DNA of 64,000 nucleotides. Origin: JAXGYX01 sp964487355. GTDB lineage: Bacteria > Bacillota > Clostridia > Saccharofermentanales > Fastidiosipilaceae. The stretch spans positions 1 through 64,000 of the forward strand of contig CAZAPS010000004.1 of assembly GCA_964487355.1 (NCBI GenBank), read 5' to 3'. The notes beneath the pieces were generated by a model. The model was not told where the DNA came from, made no database searches, and was given only the letters and a program-made list of their open reading frames with translations. The position numbers and the translations under genes were made by a program. This document shows, one piece after another, positions 54,412-63,127 of this stretch (within the stretch, counting starts at the first letter, position 1; each line of letters begins with the position of its first letter).

Positions 54412-54490
54412 GTATGCTCGTATTGACAGTCAATTAACATGAGTATGCTCGTATTGACAGTCAATTAACATGAGTATGCTCATATTGACT
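54411..54490. repeat. 31-bp tandem direct repeat, ~2.6 copies
   Basis: Unit AGTATGCTCGTATTGACAGTC... repeats with exact 31-bp period at 54411-54441 and 54442-54472, then a partial copy with one change to ~54490. Each full unit holds the palindrome ATTGACAGTCAAT. The array spans the glnS stop and the end of the convergent ABC gene: the last codons (Tyr-Glu-His-Thr-His-Val-Asn) and stop of the ABC protein lie in it. Confidence 0.93.
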
Positions 54491-56239
54491 ATTGTACATC
54501 GAGCGATAGAGCCCCGGGAGCTTCACAAGCTCATCGTGGGCTCCTTTTTGTACAATTCGTCCATCCTGCATGACCAATATGAGGCTGGCGTCTCGGATGG
54601 TGGACAGGCGATGCGCGATAATAAAGCTGGTCCTGTCCCTCATCATTTTATCAAACGCCCGCTGAATCAAACGTTCGGTACGGGTATCGATGTTGGACGT
54701 GGCCTCATCCAAAATCAATATATGGGGATCCGTCAAAAACGCGCGCGCGATGGTCAACAATTGTTTTTCTCCAACTGACAGCGCCGCGCCATTGTCGGTC
54801 AATACCGTGTCATATCCTTTCGGCAAGCGGGTGATCAACTCATGCGCGTAGGCTGCCCGAGCAGCCGCGACCACCTCCGCGTCACTCGCGTCCGGACGTC
54901 CATACGCGATGTTGGCCCGAACAGTGCCGGAGAACAGCCAACTGTCCTGTAGCACCATGCCAAACGACTGGCGCAGACTGGCGACGTTTACAGACTGAAC
55001 GTCCGCGTCGTCAATTAAAATGCGTCCTGAGTCGAGCGCGTAAAAATCCATCAACAGATTGACCAGCGTTGTTTTTCCCGCGCCTGTAGGCCCAACGATC
55101 GCGACCTGACCGCGTGGCGGTACATCTAGATCAAGTCCTGTGATCCATGGCTGATTTTTGACATATGAAAAAGAAACAGAATCAAATTTCACTTCTCCCC
55201 TGTCCACCACAAGATCGGGCAGCGCCAGGCGCAGATCTTCGAAATTGGCGTCAATCAACTCAAACAGTCGCTCACATCCCGCCAGAGTGTTTTGGAATTG
55301 TGAGGACACCGCGGCGAACTCGTTCACCGGTTTGGCGAATTGCGTCACATAGCTAAGCAGACTGGAAATTTTTCCGACAGTGATCGCCCCCGCCAGTCCT
55401 GATAGACAAGCCAGAATCCCTACCAAAACGTAGGCGATATGGTTGACAAAACGCGCACCCGGGTTTGTGAGTGAAGAATAAAACTGCGCTTTTTGCCCCA
55501 CCACATATAATTTTGAATTCAGCTCTTTGAATCTATTTTGGAAAACAGGCTCCGCGCCGAGGCTGCGCGCGACCACCTGTCCGGCGATGGTCTCGTCAGC
55601 GAACGCGTTCAATTCACCTGCCGCGATGGCCTGTCGTCGATACATGTTAACCGAGTTGCGATTGATCACAGCTGTGACCACAAAAATCAGGGGCGTGACA
55701 GCCACCATCGCCAAAGCGGCCCGCACATCGATTATCAGCATCACAACAAGTGACCCGACCATGGTCAGGACGCCTGAACCCAATTGGATCATTAGTTGGT
55801 TCAATCCTTCCGTAATGGCGTCCGCGTCATTGGTCAGCCGTGAGACAAAATCTCCCGAAGGATGTGAGTCCACAAAGCTGAGCGAAAGACGGGACAAATT
55901 ATCAAACGCCGCCTTTCGAATCTCTGAGGTGGCCAACACCGACACGCGGTTCGCGAGCAGCGTCAACAACCATTGAAACAGCGCATTCAATAGGAAAAGA
56001 ATGATCAAAATCAACAACAAGCCACTCAGTTTTGGCCAATCCAACGCTTCACCCACAATCATCATGTCAATCGACACACCAATCACATATGGCGCCGCTA
56101 TCAGACAGGCTCCCGCCAGTAAACCGCTCATAAAAACCGCTAACAGGAGAAACGGATGTCGCATGATTTGTTTCAACAGCCTGCAAAATGTGCCATTCTT
56201 AGGAGCGATATCAAATCTCTCAGAGTGTTTTGATTTCAT
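54461..56239 (-). CDS. ABC exporter half-transporter (catalytic-site subunit)
   Basis: 592 aa. N-terminal exporter membrane domain with six helices (residues ~30-310), C-terminal ATPase domain: Walker A GPTGAGKTT, signature LSVGEKQLL (non-canonical, normally LSGGQ), Walker B ILILDEATSNID with catalytic Glu, H-loop IAHRLST. Starts one base after the stop of the partner gene (TAAATG), with GAGGAGG upstream. The pair resembles the heterodimeric TM287/288- and BmrCD-type exporters. The C-terminus lies in the tandem repeat. Confidence 0.92.
   Translation of the reverse strand: MKSKHSERFDIAPKNGTFCRLLKQIMRHPFLLLAVFMSGLLAGACLIAAPYVIGVSIDMMIVGEALDWPKLSGLLLILIILFLLNALFQWLLTLLANRVSVLATSEIRKAAFDNLSRLSLSFVDSHPSGDFVSRLTNDADAITEGLNQLMIQLGSGVLTMVGSLVVMLIIDVRAALAMVAVTPLIFVVTAVINRNSVNMYRRQAIAAGELNAFADETIAGQVVARSLGAEPVFQNRFKELNSKLYVVGQKAQFYSSLTNPGARFVNHIAYVLVGILACLSGLAGAITVGKISSLLSYVTQFAKPVNEFAAVSSQFQNTLAGCERLFELIDANFEDLRLALPDLVVDRGEVKFDSVSFSYVKNQPWITGLDLDVPPRGQVAIVGPTGAGKTTLVNLLMDFYALDSGRILIDDADVQSVNVASLRQSFGMVLQDSWLFSGTVRANIAYGRPDASDAEVVAAARAAYAHELITRLPKGYDTVLTDNGAALSVGEKQLLTIARAFLTDPHILILDEATSNIDTRTERLIQRAFDKMMRDRTSFIIAHRLSTIRDASLILVMQDGRIVQKGAHDELVKLPGLYRSMYNSQYEHTHVN
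54509..54549 (+). terminator. glnS terminator embedded in the ABC coding region
   Basis: Plus strand: GAGCCC / GGGCTC outer stem (509-514 with 538-543) and GAGCTT / AAGCTC inner stem (518-523 with 527-532), then CTTTTT. It lies inside the minus-strand ABC gene, where the same bases are coding. It is the only good candidate to end gltX-glnS transcription. Confidence 0.65.
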
Positions 56240-57994
56240 TTAAACATCCTCCTCATCTTTATCCTGTTGTGATTCGTAGATTTCGCGATACAGCCGGCTG
56301 GTGAACATCAGCTCATCATGCGTTCCCAGCCCGCATGGCTTGCCATTGTCCAAGACCAAAATCCGATCCATTCCGGCGACCTGATAGATGCGTTGAGAAA
56401 TGACGATCAAAGCCGTGTCCCGACCTTTCCATTTGCTCAGTTCTGAACTAAAGGCCGCGTCAGTCAGGTAATCCAAAGCGCTGCTGCTGTCATCCAGGAT
56501 TAACAGCTCCGGGCGCGACACCAACCCGCGCGCGATCGCCAGGCGTTGTTTTTGTCCACCCGAAAAATTTGTTCCGTCACGTTCCACCTCGTGATTCAAT
56601 CCATTTTTCTTGTCACGCACGAAGTCTTCCGCCTGAGCGATCCGCAAGGCTTCCCATAGCTCTGCTTCTGTCGCTTCCGGCGCTCCGAGGCGAAGATTGG
56701 ATTCGACGGTTCCGCTGAACAGCGTAGGTTTTTGAAAAACCAAATGAATCTGACGCTGTAGAAGGTTGCGCGGCAGTTTTTCAAGCGGTGTCCCATCTAG
56801 TTGAACTTCTCCACCGGATGGAGTGTAAATTCCTGATAAGATATACGCCAAGGTCGATTTTCCCGACCCCGTTCCACCGATAACGCCCAATGTCTCGCCG
56901 CGTCCTAAGGTGAATTCAATATCGCTCAAAGCCGGTTCTCCGGAATTGGGATAGGTGAAAGTCAACCCTTCACAAACAAGAAGCGCCGGAGTTAATTTGG
57001 CATCCTCACAATCAGAAACATACAAATCTTCGCGTTTCGCCTGCTCAACCTTCTCAGCGGAGGTAAAAACTTCCGCGATTCGCTCCCCGGAGGCGATGGC
57101 TTTCGTCAACGTGACCACCAAATTCGCGGCCACAATCATGGCGGCGACGATTTGCGTCAAGTAATTCACCAGCGCGATCAACTCACCTTGAGTCAAACCG
57201 GCGGCTTGTATCTGCAGGCCGCCCGCGTACAAGACACCAACGATAGCGAGATTAAATATCAGCACAGTAAACGGATTGACGAATGCGGCGATATTGCCGG
57301 CTTTGATCAAAACAGTTTCCCATTCACGATTCTTTTTGCCAAAAAACTCTCTTTCTCTCTCTTGACGATGGAAAGCTCGAATCACGCGCGCACCTGTTAG
57401 ATTATCCTGAGCGAGCTCCGCAAGTTTATCCAGTTTAATCTGGGCGATCTTAAATAGTCGAACGGTGGTTCTCATAACAAAATAAAGCGAAATAATCGAT
57501 AAAGGAATCGCGATCAGGAGAATCAAAGACAACTTCAAGTGAATGGTCGCGGCCATTATGAAACCACCAATACAAAGGAAAGGTGAGCGCGTCAACAAAC
57601 GAATGCTCATCGCCACTCCAACCTGTAATTGAGTGACATCGACTGTCAATCGATTGGTTAGCGAACCCGTTCCAAATCTATCCAACTCGGAGGTCGGCAT
57701 GCTCATGATCTTATCGTACAAACCGTCCCGCACATGTGTGCCCACTCCCTGTGAAGCAATTGACGCCAGATATTGACAGGTCAGGGAAAATAATAGACCG
57801 GCAACAATCAAAATCCCCATTTTGACGCTACCATCGCGCACAACCGCGACATTGTTTTGACTGACTCCGAAATCAATCATATACGCCATCAACATCGGTA
57901 GATATAGTTCAATTACCGCTTCAATCAGTTTTGCCATGGGGCCAAAGACAAATTGCGGTAAATAAGGACGCAAATATCGTTTTAGTGTTCTCAC
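56240..57994 (-). CDS. ABC exporter half-transporter (degenerate-site subunit)
   Basis: 584 aa. Six-helix exporter membrane domain (~15-300), then an ATPase domain with Walker A GGTGSGKST, canonical signature FSGGQKQRL, and Walker B LLILDDSSSALD, where Asp replaces the catalytic Glu; the H-loop His is replaced in VISQRIYQV. With the LSVGE of the partner this builds one degenerate and one active ATP site, as in heterodimeric type IV exporters. GTG at 57994 chosen because the protein then starts MRTLKRYLRPYLP like relatives, with GGGAG 11 nt upstream; TTG at 58012 is the alternative. Substrate unknown (drug, lipid or peptide). Confidence 0.9.
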   Translation of the reverse strand: MRTLKRYLRPYLPQFVFGPMAKLIEAVIELYLPMLMAYMIDFGVSQNNVAVVRDGSVKMGILIVAGLLFSLTCQYLASIASQGVGTHVRDGLYDKIMSMPTSELDRFGTGSLTNRLTVDVTQLQVGVAMSIRLLTRSPFLCIGGFIMAATIHLKLSLILLIAIPLSIISLYFVMRTTVRLFKIAQIKLDKLAELAQDNLTGARVIRAFHRQEREREFFGKKNREWETVLIKAGNIAAFVNPFTVLIFNLAIVGVLYAGGLQIQAAGLTQGELIALVNYLTQIVAAMIVAANLVVTLTKAIASGERIAEVFTSAEKVEQAKREDLYVSDCEDAKLTPALLVCEGLTFTYPNSGEPALSDIEFTLGRGETLGVIGGTGSGKSTLAYILSGIYTPSGGEVQLDGTPLEKLPRNLLQRQIHLVFQKPTLFSGTVESNLRLGAPEATEAELWEALRIAQAEDFVRDKKNGLNHEVERDGTNFSGGQKQRLAIARGLVSRPELLILDDSSSALDYLTDAAFSSELSKWKGRDTALIVISQRIYQVAGMDRILVLDNGKPCGLGTHDELMFTSRLYREIYESQQDKDEEDV

Positions 57995-58144
57995 AAGCCA
58001 ATATTCTCCCAATCATCGTGCTATATGATAGCGACAGCCATTCGCATCATTCCATTTGTTTGTTCTATACATAATATACAAATTAACTGCCAATGTGCAC
58101 AAAGATTATCAAGGATCAAAAAACAGTTCTGTGTCTTAGACTTC

Positions 58145-58172
58145 TTGACTTAATAGTCAACTATAGTAAAAT
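58145..58172 (+). promoter_or_regulatory. Promoter with overlapping inverted repeat upstream of the 80-aa gene
   Basis: TTGACT (58145-58150), 16 bp, TAAAAT (58167-58172). The -35 lies in the inverted repeat TTGACT-TAAT-AGTCAA (58145-58160), which could be an operator shared with the divergent ABC operon. Confidence 0.5.
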
Positions 58173-58214
58173 TATTAAGTAGAGCTGATTACTGAATCCA
58201 AGGAGGATTTACTT

Positions 58215-58457
58215 ATGAAACTATATAATGTTGATGTTGAAGAATTCGCGAAAATGATACAACAATGCAAAGGCAAAGTCACACTGATCACCGAAGATGG
58301 TGATCGACTTGTCACAAACAGCATGCTGTCCGCCCTTGTTGGTTTTGCCCCGTTCCTCAAAGTCGCGGAAGCGAAAGAGATCAATGTGGAATGCGAAATT
58401 CCCGAGGACAGAGAGCGTGTCATTAACTTTATGATGAACTATTCCGCTAAGAAATAA
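58215..58457 (+). CDS. Small conserved protein, unknown function (80 aa)
   Basis: 80 aa, predicted alpha/beta: an N-terminal MKLYNVDVEEFAKMIQQCKGKVTLITEDGDRL, then VAEAKEINVECEIPEDRERVINFMM. Small clostridial proteins with this pattern (xCKGxVxLxTxxGDxL) are common and sometimes misnamed; I know no proven function. Strong ribosome binding site AAGGAGG upstream. Monocistronic: promoter 40 bp upstream and a terminator 10 bp after the stop. Confidence 0.8.
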   Translation: MKLYNVDVEEFAKMIQQCKGKVTLITEDGDRLVTNSMLSALVGFAPFLKVAEAKEINVECEIPEDRERVINFMMNYSAKK

Positions 58458-58466
58458 TCAGCGAAC

Positions 58467-58495
58467 AAAAAGCATGTGTCTCACACGTGCTTTTT
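58467..58495 (+). terminator. Rho-independent terminator of the 80-aa gene
   Basis: AAAAAGCATGTGT / ACACGTGCTTTTT with one G-T pair and a short TCTC loop, ending in T5. Confidence 0.88.
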
Positions 58496-58519
58496 GAACG
58501 TTTTGTTTAGTGATTTCAC

Positions 58520-58541
58520 GGAGCCTGGCAAGCCGGGCTCC
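58520..58541. other. Second strong hairpin after the 80-aa gene
   Basis: GGAGCC-T-GGC / GCC-G-GGCTCC, a 10-bp stem with one T-G pair and an AA loop, followed by ATTTATTTG. Possible back-up terminator. Confidence 0.5.
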
Positions 58542-58662
58542 ATTTATTTGTAAGTCACCACAAAAACTATTTATAATTCCCAAACTTTCTGTCCAATTGT
58601 GAAAAAATGATTGATTAAGTGGTTTTTTGCTGGAAACAGCGACCCCTTGGTGTTATTATTTT

Positions 58663-58694
58663 GTTACATGATTGTAACGAAGCGGTGGGGGGGG
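58663..58694. promoter_or_regulatory. Palindrome and G8 tract in the deacetylase leader
   Basis: GTTACA-TGAT-TGTAAC is a perfect inverted repeat, followed 8 bp later by GGGGGGGG (58687-58694), 75 bp before the ATG of a surface lipoprotein gene. Operator or slippage site possible; neither is shown. Confidence 0.4.
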
Positions 58695-58769
58695 ACTGCT
58701 TATCCTTTGTGCTTCGCAATTATCCGCTACCGGCGAAAATTAATTGACAGAATTAGGACATTTTGTTTT

Positions 58770-60038
58770 ATGAATAAAAAAATTATTATTTTAGCTTTGA
58801 TCGGTATTTGTATCTCCGGCACTTTGTTTGGTTGCGACAAAACACCACCTCGAAGTGAGATCATTCAGAATATTGATTCCCTGGACTCATCCCAATCCGG
58901 CAATTCAATGGATATGAATATGTTGGATCTGAATTTTGGCGGCATCGCTTTGCCCAAAACATATGTGAAGGTCGGAAATATCTCTCACAGTGATCCGAGC
59001 GTTGATTCCGTCTTAGACAGCGAAGACGATGAAAAGATCAACGATTCACAGGTTGAAACGACTGACACTGTATTGAGCGAAACCACTCTTAGCGAGTCGA
59101 CTGTCGCGACGACTACTCTCCTCCCCTCTGAGGCACACTCAGAAGTCATGCTCGTCGCCCCCACAGAGCAGGTGACCACCGAGTCCGAGTCCATACCGAC
59201 GATTCCTTTCATCGCCTCACTCACAACGACCACGGCGTCACCGTCCACCGTTCGTTTCGCGCAAAATGAGATCCATCCTTCAATCGCCGCGAAGATAACC
59301 CAAACTGTGGACTCTCAAACTTCATCAACGACCGGTGAAGTGGTTTCTGTGGAAAACGAATCATCCTCCTCACAGTCTAACCGCGAGTATCCCTTTCAGT
59401 CATTGCGAACCGGACTTCCCGAAGCGGCCACAGGCGGCAAGACCGTCGCTTTGACCTTTGATGATGGACCGAACTCACAGACCATTCATCAACTATTGGA
59501 CTTGCTGGAACGCTACGACATCGACGCTACATTTTGCCTGTTGGGTGACCGTGCTTTGGGACAAGACGAAGCATTGCGCAGGATGACGGACGAAGGGCAT
59601 TTACTGGTGAATCATTCCACCTCACACCAGGATCTTATAACATTGGATGATGAGGAGTTGATCGAGGAAATCACAATGACCGATCAAATCGTTGGCGACG
59701 CGACGGGAGTGAGACCCGCCTTGATTCGTCCTCCTTACGGAAGCTATGACGATCGAGTTAAGTCGACCATCAACCGCCCCATTCTGAACTGGTCGCTCGA
59801 CACCAGAGACTGGGACAGTATGGATTCAGACAAAATAATCTCAGTTGTCAATGAAAAAGTTAAAGATGGTGATGTCATATTGTTTCATGATATCTATCCA
59901 TCAACAATCGAGGCGGTGGAACAGATCATTCCTGATTTAATAAACAAAGGTTTTGTCATCGTGCGCGCGGATGAACTGGTCTCCGCGGACGGAAATCCGA
60001 TTGAAAACCGGAAAGTCTACAGACACAAACCGCAATGA
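58770..60038 (+). CDS. Lipoprotein polysaccharide deacetylase (NodB/CE4)
   Basis: 422 aa. Signal peptide with lipobox LFGC (Cys22); a Ser/Thr/Glu/Val-rich linker (about residues 25-215) of the surface-spacer type; then a NodB domain with motifs TFDDGP (229-234), HSTSHQ, RPPYGS, the DTRDW block and LFHD. Metal-dependent removal of acetyl groups from peptidoglycan GlcNAc/MurNAc or another surface glycan is the family activity. ATG at 58770 places the signal peptide correctly; the ribosome binding site (AGGA, 11 nt upstream) is weak. Followed by a 22-bp-stem terminator. Confidence 0.9.
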   Translation: MNKKIIILALIGICISGTLFGCDKTPPRSEIIQNIDSLDSSQSGNSMDMNMLDLNFGGIALPKTYVKVGNISHSDPSVDSVLDSEDDEKINDSQVETTDTVLSETTLSESTVATTTLLPSEAHSEVMLVAPTEQVTTESESIPTIPFIASLTTTTASPSTVRFAQNEIHPSIAAKITQTVDSQTSSTTGEVVSVENESSSSQSNREYPFQSLRTGLPEAATGGKTVALTFDDGPNSQTIHQLLDLLERYDIDATFCLLGDRALGQDEALRRMTDEGHLLVNHSTSHQDLITLDDEELIEEITMTDQIVGDATGVRPALIRPPYGSYDDRVKSTINRPILNWSLDTRDWDSMDSDKIISVVNEKVKDGDVILFHDIYPSTIEAVEQIIPDLINKGFVIVRADELVSADGNPIENRKVYRHKPQ

Positions 60039-60071
60039 CATTTCCGCTCGCTTCTTAATAACTGTTGAAAA

Positions 60072-60123
60072 ATCACAAAGAAAAAAGCTGACTCGTTTAC
60101 AAGTCAGCTTTTTTCTTTGTGAT
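60072..60123. terminator. Bidirectional terminator between the deacetylase gene and iolE
   Basis: 22-bp perfect stem (60072-60093 with 60102-60123), core AAAAAAGCTGACT / AGTCAGCTTTTTT, serving both convergent genes. Confidence 0.95.
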
Positions 60124-60189
60124 AATGAATCTGGTTAAATCATAATTTTGAAAAGATCAAGCCTTCGCGAAAACTAACTATGTCTTGTC

Positions 60190-61083
60190 TCAAAGACCGG
60201 TTTTTTCACGGATATAGTTGCGCGCCTTCAGCGCGTACTCAAACGGATTCGCTTTCGCGGGATCTTGCTCCGCCTCAACCACTACCCAGCCTTTGTAATC
60301 ATGCTTTGCCAGAATTTCAAAAATGGCGGTGAAATCGACATCGCCATCACCGGGAACAGTAAATGTGCCCGCGGCCACCGCATCAAGGAAACTCATCTTC
60401 TTGTCAATCACTTCCTGGCGAATCGACATCCGCACGTCTTTCAGATGGACATGTCCCACACGGCCGATATATTTCTCGAGCATTGCCGCGGCGTCCTCGC
60501 CGGAGAATGTGAAGTGACCACTGTCAAACAACAGATAGACAAGGTCCGGATCGGTCATTTCGAGAAACTTATCAGTTTCCGCTTCGGTTTGCACGCCGGT
60601 GCCCATATGGTGGTGATAGGTGAACATCATACCTTCATCTTTGGCGATCTGTCCCAATGTATTGCAGGTATCAGCAAAGACCTTCCACTGTTCATCGGTA
60701 AAAACCGGTTTCTCATCAAAAATCGGCACAGGTTTTCCCTGAATTGAGTTTCCCTGTTCAGATGCGCCAATAACGGTCGCGCCCATTGCCTTCAGAAAAG
60801 ATAGTTGCTCTTTGAACGCTTTGATATTTTCGTCCAATGATTTGGTGGTCGAGAACAATGAGAACCATTGGTTACAAATCTGAATGCCTCGAATGTCCAG
60901 CATCGGTTTCAAAACCGCCGGATCCTTGGGGTATTTCCCGCCAACTTCCGAACCGGTGAATCCGGCCAAAGCCATCTCACTTACGCACTGTTGGAAGGTG
61001 TTCTCTTTGCCGAGCTCGGGCAGATCATCGTTTGTCCAGCCAATCGGAGCAATACCAAGTTTCACGTTATCAGGATTTAACAT
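60190..61083 (-). CDS. iolE: Inosose dehydratase
   Basis: 297 aa. Xylose-isomerase-like TIM barrel; dehydrates 2-keto-myo-inositol to 3D-(3,5/4)-trihydroxycyclohexane-1,2-dione. LGIAPIGWTNDDLPELG, GFTGSEVGGKYP, YHHHMGTGVQTEAETDKFL, LLFDSGHFTFSGED and VGHVHLKDVR supply the metal-binding Glu/Asp/His set. GAGGTCAAT precedes the ATG. Third gene of the iolG-iolD-iolE run. Confidence 0.95.
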   Translation of the reverse strand: MLNPDNVKLGIAPIGWTNDDLPELGKENTFQQCVSEMALAGFTGSEVGGKYPKDPAVLKPMLDIRGIQICNQWFSLFSTTKSLDENIKAFKEQLSFLKAMGATVIGASEQGNSIQGKPVPIFDEKPVFTDEQWKVFADTCNTLGQIAKDEGMMFTYHHHMGTGVQTEAETDKFLEMTDPDLVYLLFDSGHFTFSGEDAAAMLEKYIGRVGHVHLKDVRMSIRQEVIDKKMSFLDAVAAGTFTVPGDGDVDFTAIFEILAKHDYKGWVVVEAEQDPAKANPFEYALKARNYIREKTGL

Positions 61084-61118
61084 ATTGACCTCTTTTCCGT
61101 TTTAGGTTTCAATGCCAC

Positions 61119-61149
61119 GTCGCGTGCAACCATTATGGCTGAACGCGAC
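61119..61149. other. Intercistronic stem between iolD and iolE
   Basis: GTCGCGT / ACGCGAC arms (61119-61125 with 61143-61149) 17 nt apart in the 111-bp gap. Possible mRNA stability element. Confidence 0.4.
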
Positions 61150-61194
61150 GCGGAAAATATCAGAACACGATTCGTTCTATGTTTTCAAGGAACA

Positions 61195-63063
61195 TCAATA
61201 TACGCGAGCTTCGCTAATATATTTTTCCAAGACCTTGCGCGCTTCCAAAACCTCTTCGGATTTCGAAACGGAAGCGACACCGACATGCCACCATGATTCA
61301 TAACCTTGACTCATCGTCTTGGGCACAACTTTGACGTCAAACACAGACGGTCCGGAAACATTGTCGCGGCAGTCCTGCAACGCGGCTTTGAGCCCCTCGA
61401 CGGTGTCAACTGAATAACCTTTGCACCCCAGTGATTCGCCATTCTTCGCGAAGTCTACGATCATGCGTGGACCTTCCAAGGTCTGATCGTCTTTTGATTT
61501 TCTACTCAGGAACACGGTGCCATAGCTGTTTCCGCCGTGCTCGTTTTGCAGATCCTCAATACAGCCCCAACCCTGGTTGTCAAGAACCATGATATTGACC
61601 TTGAGATTTTCTTGGACCATTGTGTGGATTTCGGCGTTCAACATGATGTATCCACCGTCACCGACCATCGCGTAGACCTCGACATCATCGTCCGCGGCCA
61701 TGGCGACACCAAGGGCGCCATTCAAGTCATATCCCATGTTGGAGAAACCATATTCAACATGATAGGTTCCCGCGTCGCCGGGTCTCCACATTCTCTGCAG
61801 ATCGCCGGGCAGACTGCCCGCGGCGCACACTACAATATCCTGATCGCGGCAGAATTCATTGATCTCGGCGACAGCGCGCACCTGATGCAGACCGTCCGAA
61901 TGCTCTGAAGCGCGGACTTCATCTGAAATCTTGATCCACTCTTCTTTCGCATTTTTATATTCGTCGGCATAGGACGCTTTGTAATCGCCCAAAGCCTTGT
62001 CAATCGCGATCAATCCTTCGCGGGCGTCACCCAGAATCGCCTCGCCGTCCATCTTGACAGCGTCAAAGGGTGTGATGTTCAAATTCAGGAATTTGACATC
62101 GGGATTCTGGAACAGCCACTTTGAAGAGGTGGTAAAGTCTGAAAAACGGGTACCCACACCGATAACAAGATCGGCGTCTCTGCCAATGACGTTGGCCGCT
62201 TTAGTACCGGTCACACCGATGCCGCCCAGGTTATTGGGATGATCCCAGGCGATGGTGCCTTTGCCCGCCTGTGTCTCACCAAATGGAATGTTGTGGTTCT
62301 CGGCGAATGCACGGAAGGCGTCTCCCGCTTCGGAATAGACCACACCGCCACCACAAATCATAATCGGTTTCTTTGAAGCTTTGATGATCTCGACAGCCCG
62401 CTCGATCTGACTTTCAGTCAGCGCCCTGCGGTCGTTATGCCAAACGCGTTTGCGGAAAAAATATTCCGGATAGTCATAAGCTTCCGCCTCTACATCTTGT
62501 GGCATGGCGAGACAAACAGCGCCCGTGTCGGCGGGATCGGTCAGCACGCGCATCGCGTGGATCGCCGCGCTCATCAACTGTTCGGGCCGTTGAATGCGGT
62601 CAAAATAGTGGGTGACCGCCTTAAAGGAGTCGTTAACGGTGGTTCCGACACTGTCAAATATCTCAGCTTGTTGCAAAACAGGGTCAGGTTGGCGGGAAGC
62701 GAATGTGTCTCCCGGCAGAACAAGCAATGGAATTCTGTTCGCGGTGGCGCAACCACAAGCGGTGACCATGTTCAACGCGCCGGGGCCAATGGATGATAGG
62801 CAAGGAATGATCTCTTTGCGTTTTTTCTGTTTCGCGTAGGCCATCGCGGCCAGCCCCATGCTTTGTTCGTTTTTCCCTTGATAAAACGTGAGGTTATGAT
62901 CTTCGAACTCGAGCGCTTCACCAACTCCGGTGACACAGCCGTGACCAAAAATGCCAAACATGCCCTTTACAAATTTGTTTTCGACTCCATCGGACTCGAC
63001 GTACTGGTTGTCCAAAAATTTGACCAGGGCCTGAGCCATCGTCAAACGAATTGTTTTTGCCAT
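61195..63063 (-). CDS. iolD: 3D-(3,5/4)-trihydroxycyclohexane-1,2-dione acylhydrolase
   Basis: 622 aa. Thiamine-diphosphate enzyme that opens the inositol-derived ring to 5-deoxyglucuronate. N-terminal pyrimidine-binding domain with VKGMFGIFGHGCVTGVGEAL and YQGKNEQSMGLAAMAYAK (catalytic Glu), central domain CGGGVVYSEA, and the ThDP motif AMVGDGGYIMLNAEIHTMVQENLKVNIMVLDNQGWG. ATG at 63063 chosen for AGAGGTAAGG upstream; the frame runs to 63120 without similarity. Confidence 0.95.
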   Translation of the reverse strand: MAKTIRLTMAQALVKFLDNQYVESDGVENKFVKGMFGIFGHGCVTGVGEALEFEDHNLTFYQGKNEQSMGLAAMAYAKQKKRKEIIPCLSSIGPGALNMVTACGCATANRIPLLVLPGDTFASRQPDPVLQQAEIFDSVGTTVNDSFKAVTHYFDRIQRPEQLMSAAIHAMRVLTDPADTGAVCLAMPQDVEAEAYDYPEYFFRKRVWHNDRRALTESQIERAVEIIKASKKPIMICGGGVVYSEAGDAFRAFAENHNIPFGETQAGKGTIAWDHPNNLGGIGVTGTKAANVIGRDADLVIGVGTRFSDFTTSSKWLFQNPDVKFLNLNITPFDAVKMDGEAILGDAREGLIAIDKALGDYKASYADEYKNAKEEWIKISDEVRASEHSDGLHQVRAVAEINEFCRDQDIVVCAAGSLPGDLQRMWRPGDAGTYHVEYGFSNMGYDLNGALGVAMAADDDVEVYAMVGDGGYIMLNAEIHTMVQENLKVNIMVLDNQGWGCIEDLQNEHGGNSYGTVFLSRKSKDDQTLEGPRMIVDFAKNGESLGCKGYSVDTVEGLKAALQDCRDNVSGPSVFDVKVVPKTMSQGYESWWHVGVASVSKSEEVLEARKVLEKYISEARVY

Positions 63064-63127
63064 TACCTTACCTCTTTCTCCTTTTGTATAGTTTCCGACC
63101 CTTCTCGGAAAACAATCCAATAATCAC

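Larger units (their letters stand above)
58458..58769. other. Leader and intergenic region before the deacetylase gene
   Basis: 312 bp. Holds a terminator (58467-58495), a second hairpin (58520-58541), the palindrome GTTACA-TGAT-TGTAAC (58663-58678) and a G8 run (58687-58694). The frame of the deacetylase is open back to 58611, but that segment has no ribosome binding site or similarity. Confidence 0.6.

Noticed and set aside
54411..54490. Possible CRISPR-like array
   Set aside because: The repeat is directly tandem with no spacers, only 2.6 copies, and overlaps coding ends; no cas genes are present.
58611..58769. N-terminal extension of the deacetylase to 58611
   Set aside because: It would put 53 residues before a well-formed signal peptide and lipobox; no ribosome binding site at 58611.
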